Assembly (NCBI GenBank): GCA_002341805.1
Contig: DDOS01000029.1
Span: 4,276-21,674, forward strand
Direction of reading: 5' to 3'
DNA length: 17,399 nucleotides
Origin: Aquificaceae bacterium UBA2488
Lineage (GTDB): Bacteria > Aquificota > Aquificia > Aquificales > Aquificaceae
Shown: positions 1-7,161 of the stretch, in pieces
Layout: every line of letters begins with the position of its first letter
Numbering within the stretch: position 1 is the stretch's first letter
Notes under the pieces: model-generated
Told to the model about the DNA's origin: nothing
The model's input: only the letters and a program-made list of their open reading frames with translations
Databases searched by the model: none
Position numbers and translations under genes: made by a program

Positions 1-1
1 A

Positions 2-32
2 AAAACGTTCGCGTTTTATCTTAAAGATAAAA
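2..32. other. Two overlapping AT-rich inverted repeats
   Basis: Bases 2-7 (aaaacg) pair with 12-17 (cgtttt) around a ttcg loop. Bases 14-20 (ttttatc) pair with 26-32 (gataaaa) around a 5-nt loop. The two stems share bases 14-17, so they exclude each other in one RNA. They lie just before the GC-rich hairpin at 37-55. They could be the end of a transcript entering from the left or the leader of a leftward gene outside the window. I recognise no RNA family. Bases 61-191 hold no gene that I can see. Confidence 0.35.
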
Positions 33-36
33 TTTC

Positions 37-60
37 CCCGGAGTGTATCTCCGGGTTTTA
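37..60 (+). terminator. Probable intrinsic terminator
   Basis: A perfect 7-bp GC-rich stem, cccggag (37-43) with ctccggg (49-55), closes a 5-nt loop and is followed directly by tttta. This is the layout of a Rho-independent terminator for a plus-strand gene ending left of the window. Read on the minus strand the hairpin is followed by gaaatttt, a poorer tail, so termination of the leftward phosphodiesterase transcript here is possible but less convincing. Confidence 0.5.
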
Positions 61-191
61 GATATAATATCTTAAGCTTACTTCCCGATATAACAAAATT
101 ATAACCCTAGTTCCCAACTCCTTGCGTGATTGATTCCAGTATAAGTTTAGAGAAGATATGACGCTTTATATAAATCTACTGCGTTTGTCAT

Positions 192-3100
192 TTATAAATA
201 TCCTTTTTCTAAGAGCTTTATAAACTCTTGCTTGGGTAGAGGTTTTGAATACAAAAATCCCTGAGCGTAATCACACCACTTATTTCTCAACATACTTTCT
301 TGTTCTTCTGTTTCTACACCCTCAGCGATGGTTTTCATGCCCAAGTCTTTTGCTATGGTTATAATGTTTTTGACAAGGATTGCATCTCTTGGATCGTTTA
401 CCATACTTCTTACAAAAGATATGTCTATTTTAAGAATATCTGCATTTATCTGCTTTAGATAACTAAGCGAAGAATAACCTGTCCCAAAATCATCTATCTC
501 TATTTTGGAGTTTGTCTCTGCCTTTAATCTATTTATAAAATCAATTACTCTTTGTGGATTATCTAATATCAATCTTTCTGTAATTTCTATATAAGCATCT
601 GTATTTTTACAAAAATAAAGTAATTTTTCAAGAAAATAATCTTCTCTGAAGCTCTTAGCAGATATATTTATAGATATTGGTATTTGTTTTATGTTTTTAA
701 AATCCTCTATATCTTCTTTCACAGTATCTAAGATTATGTTTTCGAATGTTCTTAAAAATCTGCTATTCTCAAGATAGTCTATAAATATTCCGGGAAAATG
801 TAAGATATCTCCATCTTGAATTCTTGCTAAAGCTTCGGCACCTTTTATTTCTCTTGTTTTTAAATCTATATAAGGTTGATAGTAAAAGATAAAAAGATTT
901 TCTTTTACAGCTTTTTCTAGCAAAGTCTCTATTTTTATATATCTATCTTCTAAATCTCTTATCTTATCTGAATATATCTCTACTGTGTTTTCTCCATTAT
1001 TTTTAGCCAAAGATAAAGTAATGTTTAATTTTTTGAAAACATCAAAGAAGTTTTCATAATCTTCCGTTATATATGCACTTATGTTATGCACTAATGAATA
1101 TTCTTCTATTTGATCTTGAATAATAGATATAATTTTATTTACTTCATTTTCAGGGGCTGTTTCATCTACATTTATCTTTATAAACATTGTAAACTGAAAA
1201 CTTGATATTCTGCCTACTATTACTTCTTTTTCGATATTTTGTTTGGATTTTTCAATAACATCAATTATAGTTTTTATTAATGCATCTTCATTGTTACATT
1301 TCGCCAGGTTGGTTTGATTGGAAAAATCCAATATGAGTACTATGGCCTTATATTTCATTTGCTCTATGTTATCCTGGGCAATGTCTAAAAGAGTGTTGTT
1401 CAATACAGAGCCAAAACCTAAAAAATTGAGATAACCTGTAACCTCATCTACGTATTTAATTTTTTCTATTTCTGTGTATAATTCTGTTTCTTTAGTTATA
1501 TCCCTTCCAGTTATTAAATAAAAATTTAGATTGTTTTCATTTGAAGTTAAATTAGATACATATATTTTAGATATAAAAGCATCTATATGTATCAAATTTC
1601 CTTGGTCATCGCTTATTATAAGTGTCTTTCTTAAGTTTGAAGTATCTTTTAAAGAAGATAGAATTTCTTCCCAATATATGCTTAAGTTGAATACTTTATT
1701 TATATGTTTTCCTATTATTAATTCGTTTTCGGCTTTTAAAAATCCTAAAACAGTGTTATTTGTAAGTCTTATAATTCCATTTTCTTCTACTATTAAAATC
1801 CATTCTTGACTGTTTTGGACTACTTCCATTAATATTTTTGAATTTTTTATTCGTTCTATTTTAGACAGTGAAAATTCTATATCCATTTTGAGTTCTTCTA
1901 AAGCGCCTTTTACATCTTCATTGAAAAACCTTATTTCATCCGAATACATGTTTAATACATATTTTACTTTTTTATTAAAAAAAATAGGTATGGAACAACT
2001 CGACAGAAACTCTTTCTCAATAAGCTCGTCTTTATAAGAATCTACTAAATCATAGCTATGAGTGTTTGGGTTTATTAAAATTTTGTTTGTTTTTATAGCC
2101 AGATGCGTAAGTCTTTTGGGATGTTTTATGGATTCTATAATTCTTGTTGCATAATCATGGTATTTTTCTGATACTCCATATTGGACAACGAGTGATAAAG
2201 TGTCATCTTCTTTTACCTCAAATACCAATGCATATTTTGTACTCATATCTTTTACTGCGCTTTTTGTGATTGTGTCAAATACCTCTTTTATATCTGTTGC
2301 ATTTACAGTTGTTCTATTGACTTCTCTTTGAAGACTTATTATTTTCTGGAATTTTATTTCATCTGTTTTGTCTACAAAGAGTAAGATGTTTACCAAAGAG
2401 TTCTCATAGTTGATAACATCGCAAAAAGTCTCTACTATTAATGTAGAACCATCTTTTTTAACAAGTTTAAGAATCTTTATATAATGGTCTTCAAATATAC
2501 CTTCTAGTCTATTTTCTGTGATTTTATTCACTAAAGGTAGTTGTGAGTTATGGGTTATATCTAATAATGAGAGATTTTGCATTCTGTCTTGATCATATCC
2601 TAACTTATTTAGGGCGTAGTTGTTTGCATATAAGCATTTATCTTTAAATATCAGTATTCCAATTTGCTTAGCTTTCATTAAAAAATCAGATAATTGTTTA
2701 TACTTTATATTGATCAATTCTTCTTCAAAAAGCTCTAAATTACATTTTATATCTTTTAAGTAACATATATCTACTGGCTCTATGTCAAAATCTGATATGG
2801 TTGTTAGGGCATTTAATATTTTATCTTTTTTCTCTGGTTTTGCCATAAATATGTGTGATAAATAATACTCTAAATCTTCCAATTTAAAGGCTTTTATATA
2901 GCTAACATTATCTATAAATTCCCAGTATATTATTGCAAAGTCTATATCTTTATTCATAAATAAATCAACGATTTCTTCCAAAGAGCTTTTTCTTATTAGT
3001 ATAACTCTGTTGGTATCTATTTTGTGTTTCTCTATGAATTTTAATATCAAATAGGAGGAGTGCTCTAAGACACCTATTTTTATTACACTTTTTGTAAGTA

Positions 3101-3386
3101 ATACATCCTCAACATTGTTGTACCCTAATACCGAATATATATTTTTATCATTTTTTATTTTGGCTATTGGATGGTATCCTTTGTCAAAAAGTTTTATGCT
3201 TGCTGATGGATTAGCATAGTATAAATCCAGTTCGTTTTTTTCTATGAGGATAGCTTCTTCCTTTAGGTCTTTTATCTTGATAAAGTTTATTTTTTCCGAA
3301 AGCTTTGATTCCATTTTTTTTATAATGTCTTCCCATTTCCTTATGCTCTCATCAGTATAATGTGGACAAACGGAAAAATTTATCAT
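192..3386 (-). CDS. Multidomain c-di-GMP phosphodiesterase (PBP-like/PAS/GAF/PAS/degenerate GGDEF/EAL)
   Basis: A 1064-residue signalling protein predicted to hydrolyse cyclic di-GMP. In order: a PhnD/phosphonate-binding-like domain (about 1-205), PAS (about 233-350), GAF (about 355-510), PAS (about 515-640), a GGDEF-like domain (645-810) and EAL (814-1064). The EAL catalytic set looks complete: EAL at 851-853, N907, E934, DD at 965-966, K986, E1022 and Q1042. The GGDEF signature is replaced by SSFQF (728-732), so cyclase activity is unlikely; it may still bind GTP. I see no signal peptide or membrane helix, so the whole protein, including the normally periplasmic type of binding domain, appears cytoplasmic. 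It is the last gene of the leftward pair, 64 bp after the UPF0045 gene, and has its own -10-like box 7 nt before the ATG. The ligand is unknown. Confidence 0.88.
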   Translation of the reverse strand: MINFSVCPHYTDESIRKWEDIIKKMESKLSEKINFIKIKDLKEEAILIEKNELDLYYANPSASIKLFDKGYHPIAKIKNDKNIYSVLGYNNVEDVLLTKSVIKIGVLEHSSYLILKFIEKHKIDTNRVILIRKSSLEEIVDLFMNKDIDFAIIYWEFIDNVSYIKAFKLEDLEYYLSHIFMAKPEKKDKILNALTTISDFDIEPVDICYLKDIKCNLELFEEELINIKYKQLSDFLMKAKQIGILIFKDKCLYANNYALNKLGYDQDRMQNLSLLDITHNSQLPLVNKITENRLEGIFEDHYIKILKLVKKDGSTLIVETFCDVINYENSLVNILLFVDKTDEIKFQKIISLQREVNRTTVNATDIKEVFDTITKSAVKDMSTKYALVFEVKEDDTLSLVVQYGVSEKYHDYATRIIESIKHPKRLTHLAIKTNKILINPNTHSYDLVDSYKDELIEKEFLSSCSIPIFFNKKVKYVLNMYSDEIRFFNEDVKGALEELKMDIEFSLSKIERIKNSKILMEVVQNSQEWILIVEENGIIRLTNNTVLGFLKAENELIIGKHINKVFNLSIYWEEILSSLKDTSNLRKTLIISDDQGNLIHIDAFISKIYVSNLTSNENNLNFYLITGRDITKETELYTEIEKIKYVDEVTGYLNFLGFGSVLNNTLLDIAQDNIEQMKYKAIVLILDFSNQTNLAKCNNEDALIKTIIDVIEKSKQNIEKEVIVGRISSFQFTMFIKINVDETAPENEVNKIISIIQDQIEEYSLVHNISAYITEDYENFFDVFKKLNITLSLAKNNGENTVEIYSDKIRDLEDRYIKIETLLEKAVKENLFIFYYQPYIDLKTREIKGAEALARIQDGDILHFPGIFIDYLENSRFLRTFENIILDTVKEDIEDFKNIKQIPISINISAKSFREDYFLEKLLYFCKNTDAYIEITERLILDNPQRVIDFINRLKAETNSKIEIDDFGTGYSSLSYLKQINADILKIDISFVRSMVNDPRDAILVKNIITIAKDLGMKTIAEGVETEEQESMLRNKWCDYAQGFLYSKPLPKQEFIKLLEKGYL

Positions 3387-3393
3387 ATATAAT

Positions 3394-3402
3394 ATCTTAT
3401 CA
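3394..3402 (-). promoter_or_regulatory. Extended -10 promoter of the phosphodiesterase gene
   Basis: On the minus strand TGATAAGAT fits the extended -10 form TGnTAnnnT and ends 7 nt before the ATG at 3386. Transcription would start at or next to the start codon, giving a leaderless or nearly leaderless mRNA. There is no Shine-Dalgarno. The region is very AT-rich, so a chance match is possible. Confidence 0.4.
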
Positions 3403-3439
3403 TAGATTTTTACTAAATTTTCTTAAAAGTTTTATTGCA

Positions 3440-3461
3440 TTAGCTATTTATTAGCTATTTA
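3440..3461. repeat. 11-bp perfect tandem duplication at a gene end
   Basis: ttagctattta occurs twice without a gap (3440-3450 and 3451-3461). The second copy contains the stop codon and last codons of the UPF0045 gene, so the first copy repeats that stop just downstream in another register. It looks like a small slippage duplication. Confidence 0.7.
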
Positions 3462-3756
3462 TCTTGGATTGTAATGACTCTACTTTTTGCTTTAATCTAT
3501 TTTTGTGGGGAGAGTTTCTATAGTCTAAGGCCATGTTTACGTATATCCTATTTGAAAACTGCTGCATAGTCTCAAGGCCTTTTTTGATAATTTCAAGAAG
3601 TGGGTCTATCTCATCACTTTCTATCATAGTGGCCATAGGGGTTATCACATAACTAAGGCCAGACTCATGAATTATCTGAGATATTTTTGATACATACTGA
3701 CTCAAAGAATCACCTTTATCCACTGGAAACATGCTTATGGAAAGTATATAGCTCAT
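3451..3756 (-). CDS. Thiamine-binding / UPF0045 (MTH1187, YqgV-like) family protein
   Basis: A protein of 101 residues with the fold signature of the MTH1187/DUF77 family: a short ferredoxin-like protein starting with a beta strand (SYILSISMFPVDKG), then an SLSQYVSKISQIIHESGL helix and a YVITPMATMIES segment. Family members form tetramers, and some bind thiamine or its pyrimidine precursor; the cellular role is unsettled. Two ATGs lie in tandem at 3759 and 3756. A strong Shine-Dalgarno (aaaggagg) ends 3 nt before the first and 6 nt before the second, so the second is preferred. It is upstream of the phosphodiesterase on the same strand and divergent from the ArsA-family ATPase. No thiamine genes or TPP riboswitch are nearby. 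Confidence 0.82.
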   Translation of the reverse strand: MSYILSISMFPVDKGDSLSQYVSKISQIIHESGLSYVITPMATMIESDEIDPLLEIIKKGLETMQQFSNRIYVNMALDYRNSPHKNRLKQKVESLQSKINS

Positions 3757-3762
3757 CATTAG

Positions 3763-3770
3763 CCTCCTTT
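3763..3770 (-). promoter_or_regulatory. Strong Shine-Dalgarno of the UPF0045 gene
   Basis: Minus-strand aaaggagg is the best ribosome-binding site in the window. It stands out because most first genes of transcription units here lack one. Its spacing of 6 nt to the ATG at 3756 against 3 nt to the ATG at 3759 decides the start. Confidence 0.75.
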
Positions 3771-3838
3771 ATCAAGTATTTGGCTTTTAAAATTTAGAAA
3801 ATAAAATCAAATATATGTATGATATATATTGCAAAAAG

Positions 3839-3866
3839 TTGCAGACGAAACGTTAATGGATATATT
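3839..3866 (+). promoter_or_regulatory. Promoter of the ArsA-family ATPase gene
   Basis: TTGCAG (3839-3844) as -35 and TATATT (3861-3866) as -10 are 16 nt apart. The -10 ends 6 nt before the ATG at 3873, so transcription would start at the A of the start codon (leaderless mRNA). No Shine-Dalgarno precedes the ATG. Confidence 0.45.
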
Positions 3867-3872
3867 TTACTC

Positions 3873-5063
3873 ATGCGTATAATACTTTTTTCTGGAAAAG
3901 GTGGTGTTGGAAAGACTACTGTTTCTGCGGCTACTGGTTATAGGCTTGCAAAGCTTGGCTATAAAACCATAGTGGTGTCTTTAGATCCGGCTCACAGCTT
4001 AGGAGATTCTTTTGATATACCAGATGATGTAAAATTTTCTGTAAAGGGACTCCCTATAAAAATAAATGACAATCTTTATATCCAAGAGATAAACATCCAA
4101 GAAGAGATAGATAGATATTGGGGGGATGTGTATAGATTTTTGGAGCTACTTTTTAATACCACAGGGCTTGATGATGTTTTATCTGAGGAACTTGCGATAC
4201 TTCCTGGCATGGAAGAAGTTACAAGCTTGTTGTATGTTAATAAATATTACAAAGAAAAAGAGTTTGATGTATTGATCCTTGATCTTCCACCCACGGGGGA
4301 ATCTTTAAGGTTTGTGTCTATGCCAACGGTATTAAAGTGGTATATGAAGAAAATATTTAAAACTGAGCGTATGATATTTAAGATGGCAAGACCAGTGGCA
4401 AAAAGGTTTACCGATGTGCCACTTCCAGATGATAACTATTTTCAAGCTTTAGAAAACTTTTATGAGAAGCTAAGCGGTGTGGATGATATTTTGATAGACC
4501 CAGATACTACATCCGTGAGAATAGTGGCAAATCCAGAGAAAATGGTGGTGAAAGAAAGCCAACGTGCTTACATGTACTTTAACCTCTTTGGGGTAAATGT
4601 GGACGGAGTTGTTATAAATAAGATATTACCTAAGGATAAAGTAGCGGATTGTGAATTTTTTAGAGAATGGGTAAAATCCCAAGATGCTTACATAGAAGAG
4701 ATAAGATCTATCTTTAGTCCAACGCCTATTTTTGAAATACCCACAATGCCAGAAGAGGTGTTTGGTTTAGAAAAGCTAAATATATTATCTGAGATGATAT
4801 ATAAAGATCAAGACCCAACGTCTATCTTTTTCAAGGATAGACCTTTTGAGTTTTTGCAATCAAATGGTACTTATCATGTGAGATTAAGGGCTCCTTACCT
4901 AAAAAAAGAAGCCATATCTTTGGTAAAAGGTGATGGTGAGATAGTGGTAAGAGCAGATAACTTTAAATCTCATATACTTCTTCCAAGAAAGCTAAAAGAC
5001 TATGTACCAGCGAAAGCCAAATACGATGCTCCTTATCTGTATATAGACCTCGCTAAAGAATAA
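3873..5063 (+). CDS. ArsA/GET3-family ATPase with C-terminal alpha-crystallin-like domain (Get3d-like)
   Basis: A 396-residue P-loop ATPase of the ArsA/GET3 group. Deviant Walker A GKGGVGKTT (8-16), switch I DPAHSLGDSF (38-47) and switch II DLPPTG (137-142) are all present. The last 70 or so residues (about 325-396) form a beta-rich ArsA_HSP20-type segment, the layout of bacterial and plastid Get3d proteins. There is no CxxC motif and no arsenite-binding cysteine pattern, so an arsenite pump role is unlikely; a chaperone-like role in handling hydrophobic clients is the family-based guess. The reading frame is open 18 codons further upstream, but homology starts at MRIILFSGKGGVGK, and the -10 box would lie inside a longer version, so 3873 was chosen. 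Next downstream, after 44 bp, is the secretin gene. Confidence 0.87.
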   Translation: MRIILFSGKGGVGKTTVSAATGYRLAKLGYKTIVVSLDPAHSLGDSFDIPDDVKFSVKGLPIKINDNLYIQEINIQEEIDRYWGDVYRFLELLFNTTGLDDVLSEELAILPGMEEVTSLLYVNKYYKEKEFDVLILDLPPTGESLRFVSMPTVLKWYMKKIFKTERMIFKMARPVAKRFTDVPLPDDNYFQALENFYEKLSGVDDILIDPDTTSVRIVANPEKMVVKESQRAYMYFNLFGVNVDGVVINKILPKDKVADCEFFREWVKSQDAYIEEIRSIFSPTPIFEIPTMPEEVFGLEKLNILSEMIYKDQDPTSIFFKDRPFEFLQSNGTYHVRLRAPYLKKEAISLVKGDGEIVVRADNFKSHILLPRKLKDYVPAKAKYDAPYLYIDLAKE

Positions 5064-5083
5064 TTTCATCGTTTTGTTTTTAG

Positions 5084-5104
5084 GCTTTTAGTATAATAAA
5101 AGCT
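5084..5104 (+). promoter_or_regulatory. Secretin promoter inside an inverted repeat
   Basis: gctttta (5084-5090) and taaaagc (5097-5103) form a 7-bp inverted repeat around gtataa. TATAAT (5092-5097) is embedded in it and ends 10 nt before the ATG at 5108, giving a leader of about 4 nt. The repeat could be an operator over the -10 box. It lacks a T-run, so it is not a clear terminator for the upstream gene. Confidence 0.4.
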
Positions 5105-5107
5105 ATA

Positions 5108-7090
5108 ATGGGACATAAAGGTATATACACTAAGATATTGGTGTTTGTGATATGTATTTGTCTAGCTTTGAATGGTTATGCTGAGTCCAATACTGAGATA
5201 ATTTTAAACTTTCAGGATCAAAGCATATCTGATATAGCAGCTTTTATGTCAAAACTTACAGGCAAAACCATCATAGTGGGGAATCTTCCAAATATGCCAA
5301 AAATAAGCGTTAGCTCTCAAAAACCTGTGAGTATACAAGATGCATGGCATTTATTTCTAACCAGCTTAGCTTTGGATGGATATACTGTTATAAAATATAA
5401 AAACTTCTATAAGATTGTGCCTATAAAACAAGGGGTAGCCTTTAATCCAAGTATATCTAAAAGAGCATATCCAACCCCAGGCTTAGAAACTTATATATAT
5501 TTTGCCCATACAAATGCCCAATCTTTATTAAACGCTATAAGACCTTTTTTAAGCCAATATGGAAATGCCACCGTTTATATGCCTTCAAACGCTATTGTGA
5601 TATCTGACATAGGAAGCACTGTGTTTAAAATACAAAATCTTTTAAAGGCTATAGATATACCAAATTTGTCTTTTGACTTAAAAATATATAAGGCTAAAAA
5701 TCCTAACCTTGTGGTTAAGGCTTTATCTCCGCTTGGAGCTCCTGTAAATCAGAAGTTTGGCATACCTTTAGTAATATCTGGTATTAAAAAAACCCATACC
5801 AAAGAAGGTTTTGTCTTAGTATATGCTCCAAAATCTATGCAAAAATCCATTGAAAGTATTATAGACAAGATAAATAAAAATGCTTCAAAACTTCAAAGAC
5901 ATTATTATGTGATACCTCTTCAAAACGCATCTGTGGGTGAGATGGCAAAAACATTAGCTTCTTTGTTTGGCTCTTCGTCCTCTATTTCTAATAAAAGCCA
6001 AAGACCAAGTTTTACTCCAAATATCCAAACCCAAAATAGCACAAACACTCAAACATATACAGAGACTCAGCCAATCACTCAGCCCACAAATATGGTATCA
6101 AAAGGTGTACTTCCTTCTATAGAGCTTTCTGATGGTACAAAGTTAGGTTTTGATAGGGCTACAAACAGCGTGATATTGTATGCCACAAGATCCCAGTATG
6201 ATAATCTTAAAACCCTTATAAAGAAATTGGATGAAAAACGTATTCAGGTTTTAATAGCAGCTTCTGTGATAGAAGCAAACTTAACAAAACAACTAACCAC
6301 TGGTATAAACTGGCAAATACTAGGAACCAACGGCGGTATTGGTTTTAATCCCACATCTTTGTCCTCTTTATATCAAGGGCTTACAGCGGGTAATTTCGTG
6401 GCTGGGGTATTGGGAAGGTCTACCACCACCGCCAATATAAATGGTAATACTATCATATTCCCAGATTTAGCCTTGTTCTTAAGCTTGTTAGAGCAAGGGA
6501 CAGGTTTTAAAATTATATCCAATCCAAAGGTTTTAACTCTTGATAATGAAGAAGCTATTATAAAGGAAGCCCAGGTATATCCTTATGTTACAGGGAGTCA
6601 ATACAATGTAAACGGATATCCTATCCTAACTTACGATTATAAAGATATAGGGCTTGAGCTTGATGTAATACCAACTGTATCAAAAGATAATATAAGACTT
6701 GGTATAAATCTAAGTCTTCAAGATATAACAGGTTTTACAAATGCATCTGTTGGAAGTCAGAGCGTGCAAATACCTATTACCACAGATAGGGTATTAAATT
6801 CGGAAGTGGTGGTTAAAAGCGGTCAAACGGTGATTCTTGGTGGGCTTGTGAGTAGAAATACTATAAACAACATAAGTGGTGTGCCTGTTTTAGATAAGAT
6901 ACCATATCTTGGAAATTTATTCAAATACCAATCAAAAGAGAATAAAAAAACGGATCTTTTCATATTTGTAACACCATATATTATAAAAAATGCCAAAGAA
7001 CTTGAGGATATAACAAAAGCTAATGAGAATATAGCCCATCAAATATATAAAAAAATACATAAAAACACCCACAAGGTAAGCACTCACTAA
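5108..7090 (+). CDS. gspD: Secretin, type II secretion GspD-like outer-membrane channel
   Basis: A 660-residue secretin that would form the gated outer-membrane ring of a type II secretion or related system. Signal peptide 1-25 (cleavage after GYA). N0/STN domain about 30-105, then N1 (about 122-185), N2 (about 190-258) and N3 (about 265-375). N3 is interrupted by a Ser/Thr/Gln-rich linker at about 288-335, as often seen in GspD. The C-terminal secretin domain has the diagnostic VPVLDKIPYLGNLF (592-605) and ends in LFIFVTPYII. No other Gsp or Pil gene is in the window, so the rest of the machine must be elsewhere. A lytic transglycosylase gene follows after 71 bp, which fits a need to open peptidoglycan. 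PilQ or a filamentous-phage-type secretin is less likely because there is no AMIN domain and the N0-N3 order fits GspD. No clear pilotin-binding S domain is seen. Confidence 0.85.
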   Translation: MGHKGIYTKILVFVICICLALNGYAESNTEIILNFQDQSISDIAAFMSKLTGKTIIVGNLPNMPKISVSSQKPVSIQDAWHLFLTSLALDGYTVIKYKNFYKIVPIKQGVAFNPSISKRAYPTPGLETYIYFAHTNAQSLLNAIRPFLSQYGNATVYMPSNAIVISDIGSTVFKIQNLLKAIDIPNLSFDLKIYKAKNPNLVVKALSPLGAPVNQKFGIPLVISGIKKTHTKEGFVLVYAPKSMQKSIESIIDKINKNASKLQRHYYVIPLQNASVGEMAKTLASLFGSSSSISNKSQRPSFTPNIQTQNSTNTQTYTETQPITQPTNMVSKGVLPSIELSDGTKLGFDRATNSVILYATRSQYDNLKTLIKKLDEKRIQVLIAASVIEANLTKQLTTGINWQILGTNGGIGFNPTSLSSLYQGLTAGNFVAGVLGRSTTTANINGNTIIFPDLALFLSLLEQGTGFKIISNPKVLTLDNEEAIIKEAQVYPYVTGSQYNVNGYPILTYDYKDIGLELDVIPTVSKDNIRLGINLSLQDITGFTNASVGSQSVQIPITTDRVLNSEVVVKSGQTVILGGLVSRNTINNISGVPVLDKIPYLGNLFKYQSKENKKTDLFIFVTPYIIKNAKELEDITKANENIAHQIYKKIHKNTHKVSTH

Positions 7091-7161
7091 GATATATGTC
7101 ATAAATATTTTGTGAAGTTTATATTATTTTAATTTACGTCAAATCATCCGAATCTTATTTT

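Noticed and set aside
61..191. tRNA or small ORF in the left intergenic region
   Set aside because: No T-arm GTTCRANNC, no cloverleaf and no start with a ribosome-binding site; only AT-rich palindromes are seen.
1531..1809. 92-codon plus-strand open frame inside the phosphodiesterase gene
   Set aside because: It is antisense to a strongly supported coding region, has no homology I recognise and no ribosome-binding site.
3873..5063. Arsenite efflux ATPase (ArsA)
   Set aside because: Single ATPase half, no arsenite-binding cysteines, no arsB or arsR nearby, and a C-terminal alpha-crystallin-like segment that points to Get3d.
5064..5107. Intrinsic terminator after the ArsA-family ATPase gene
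   Set aside because: The inverted repeat at 5084-5103 is AT-only in its core and is followed by ctataatg, not a T-run; the embedded TATAAT fits a promoter better.
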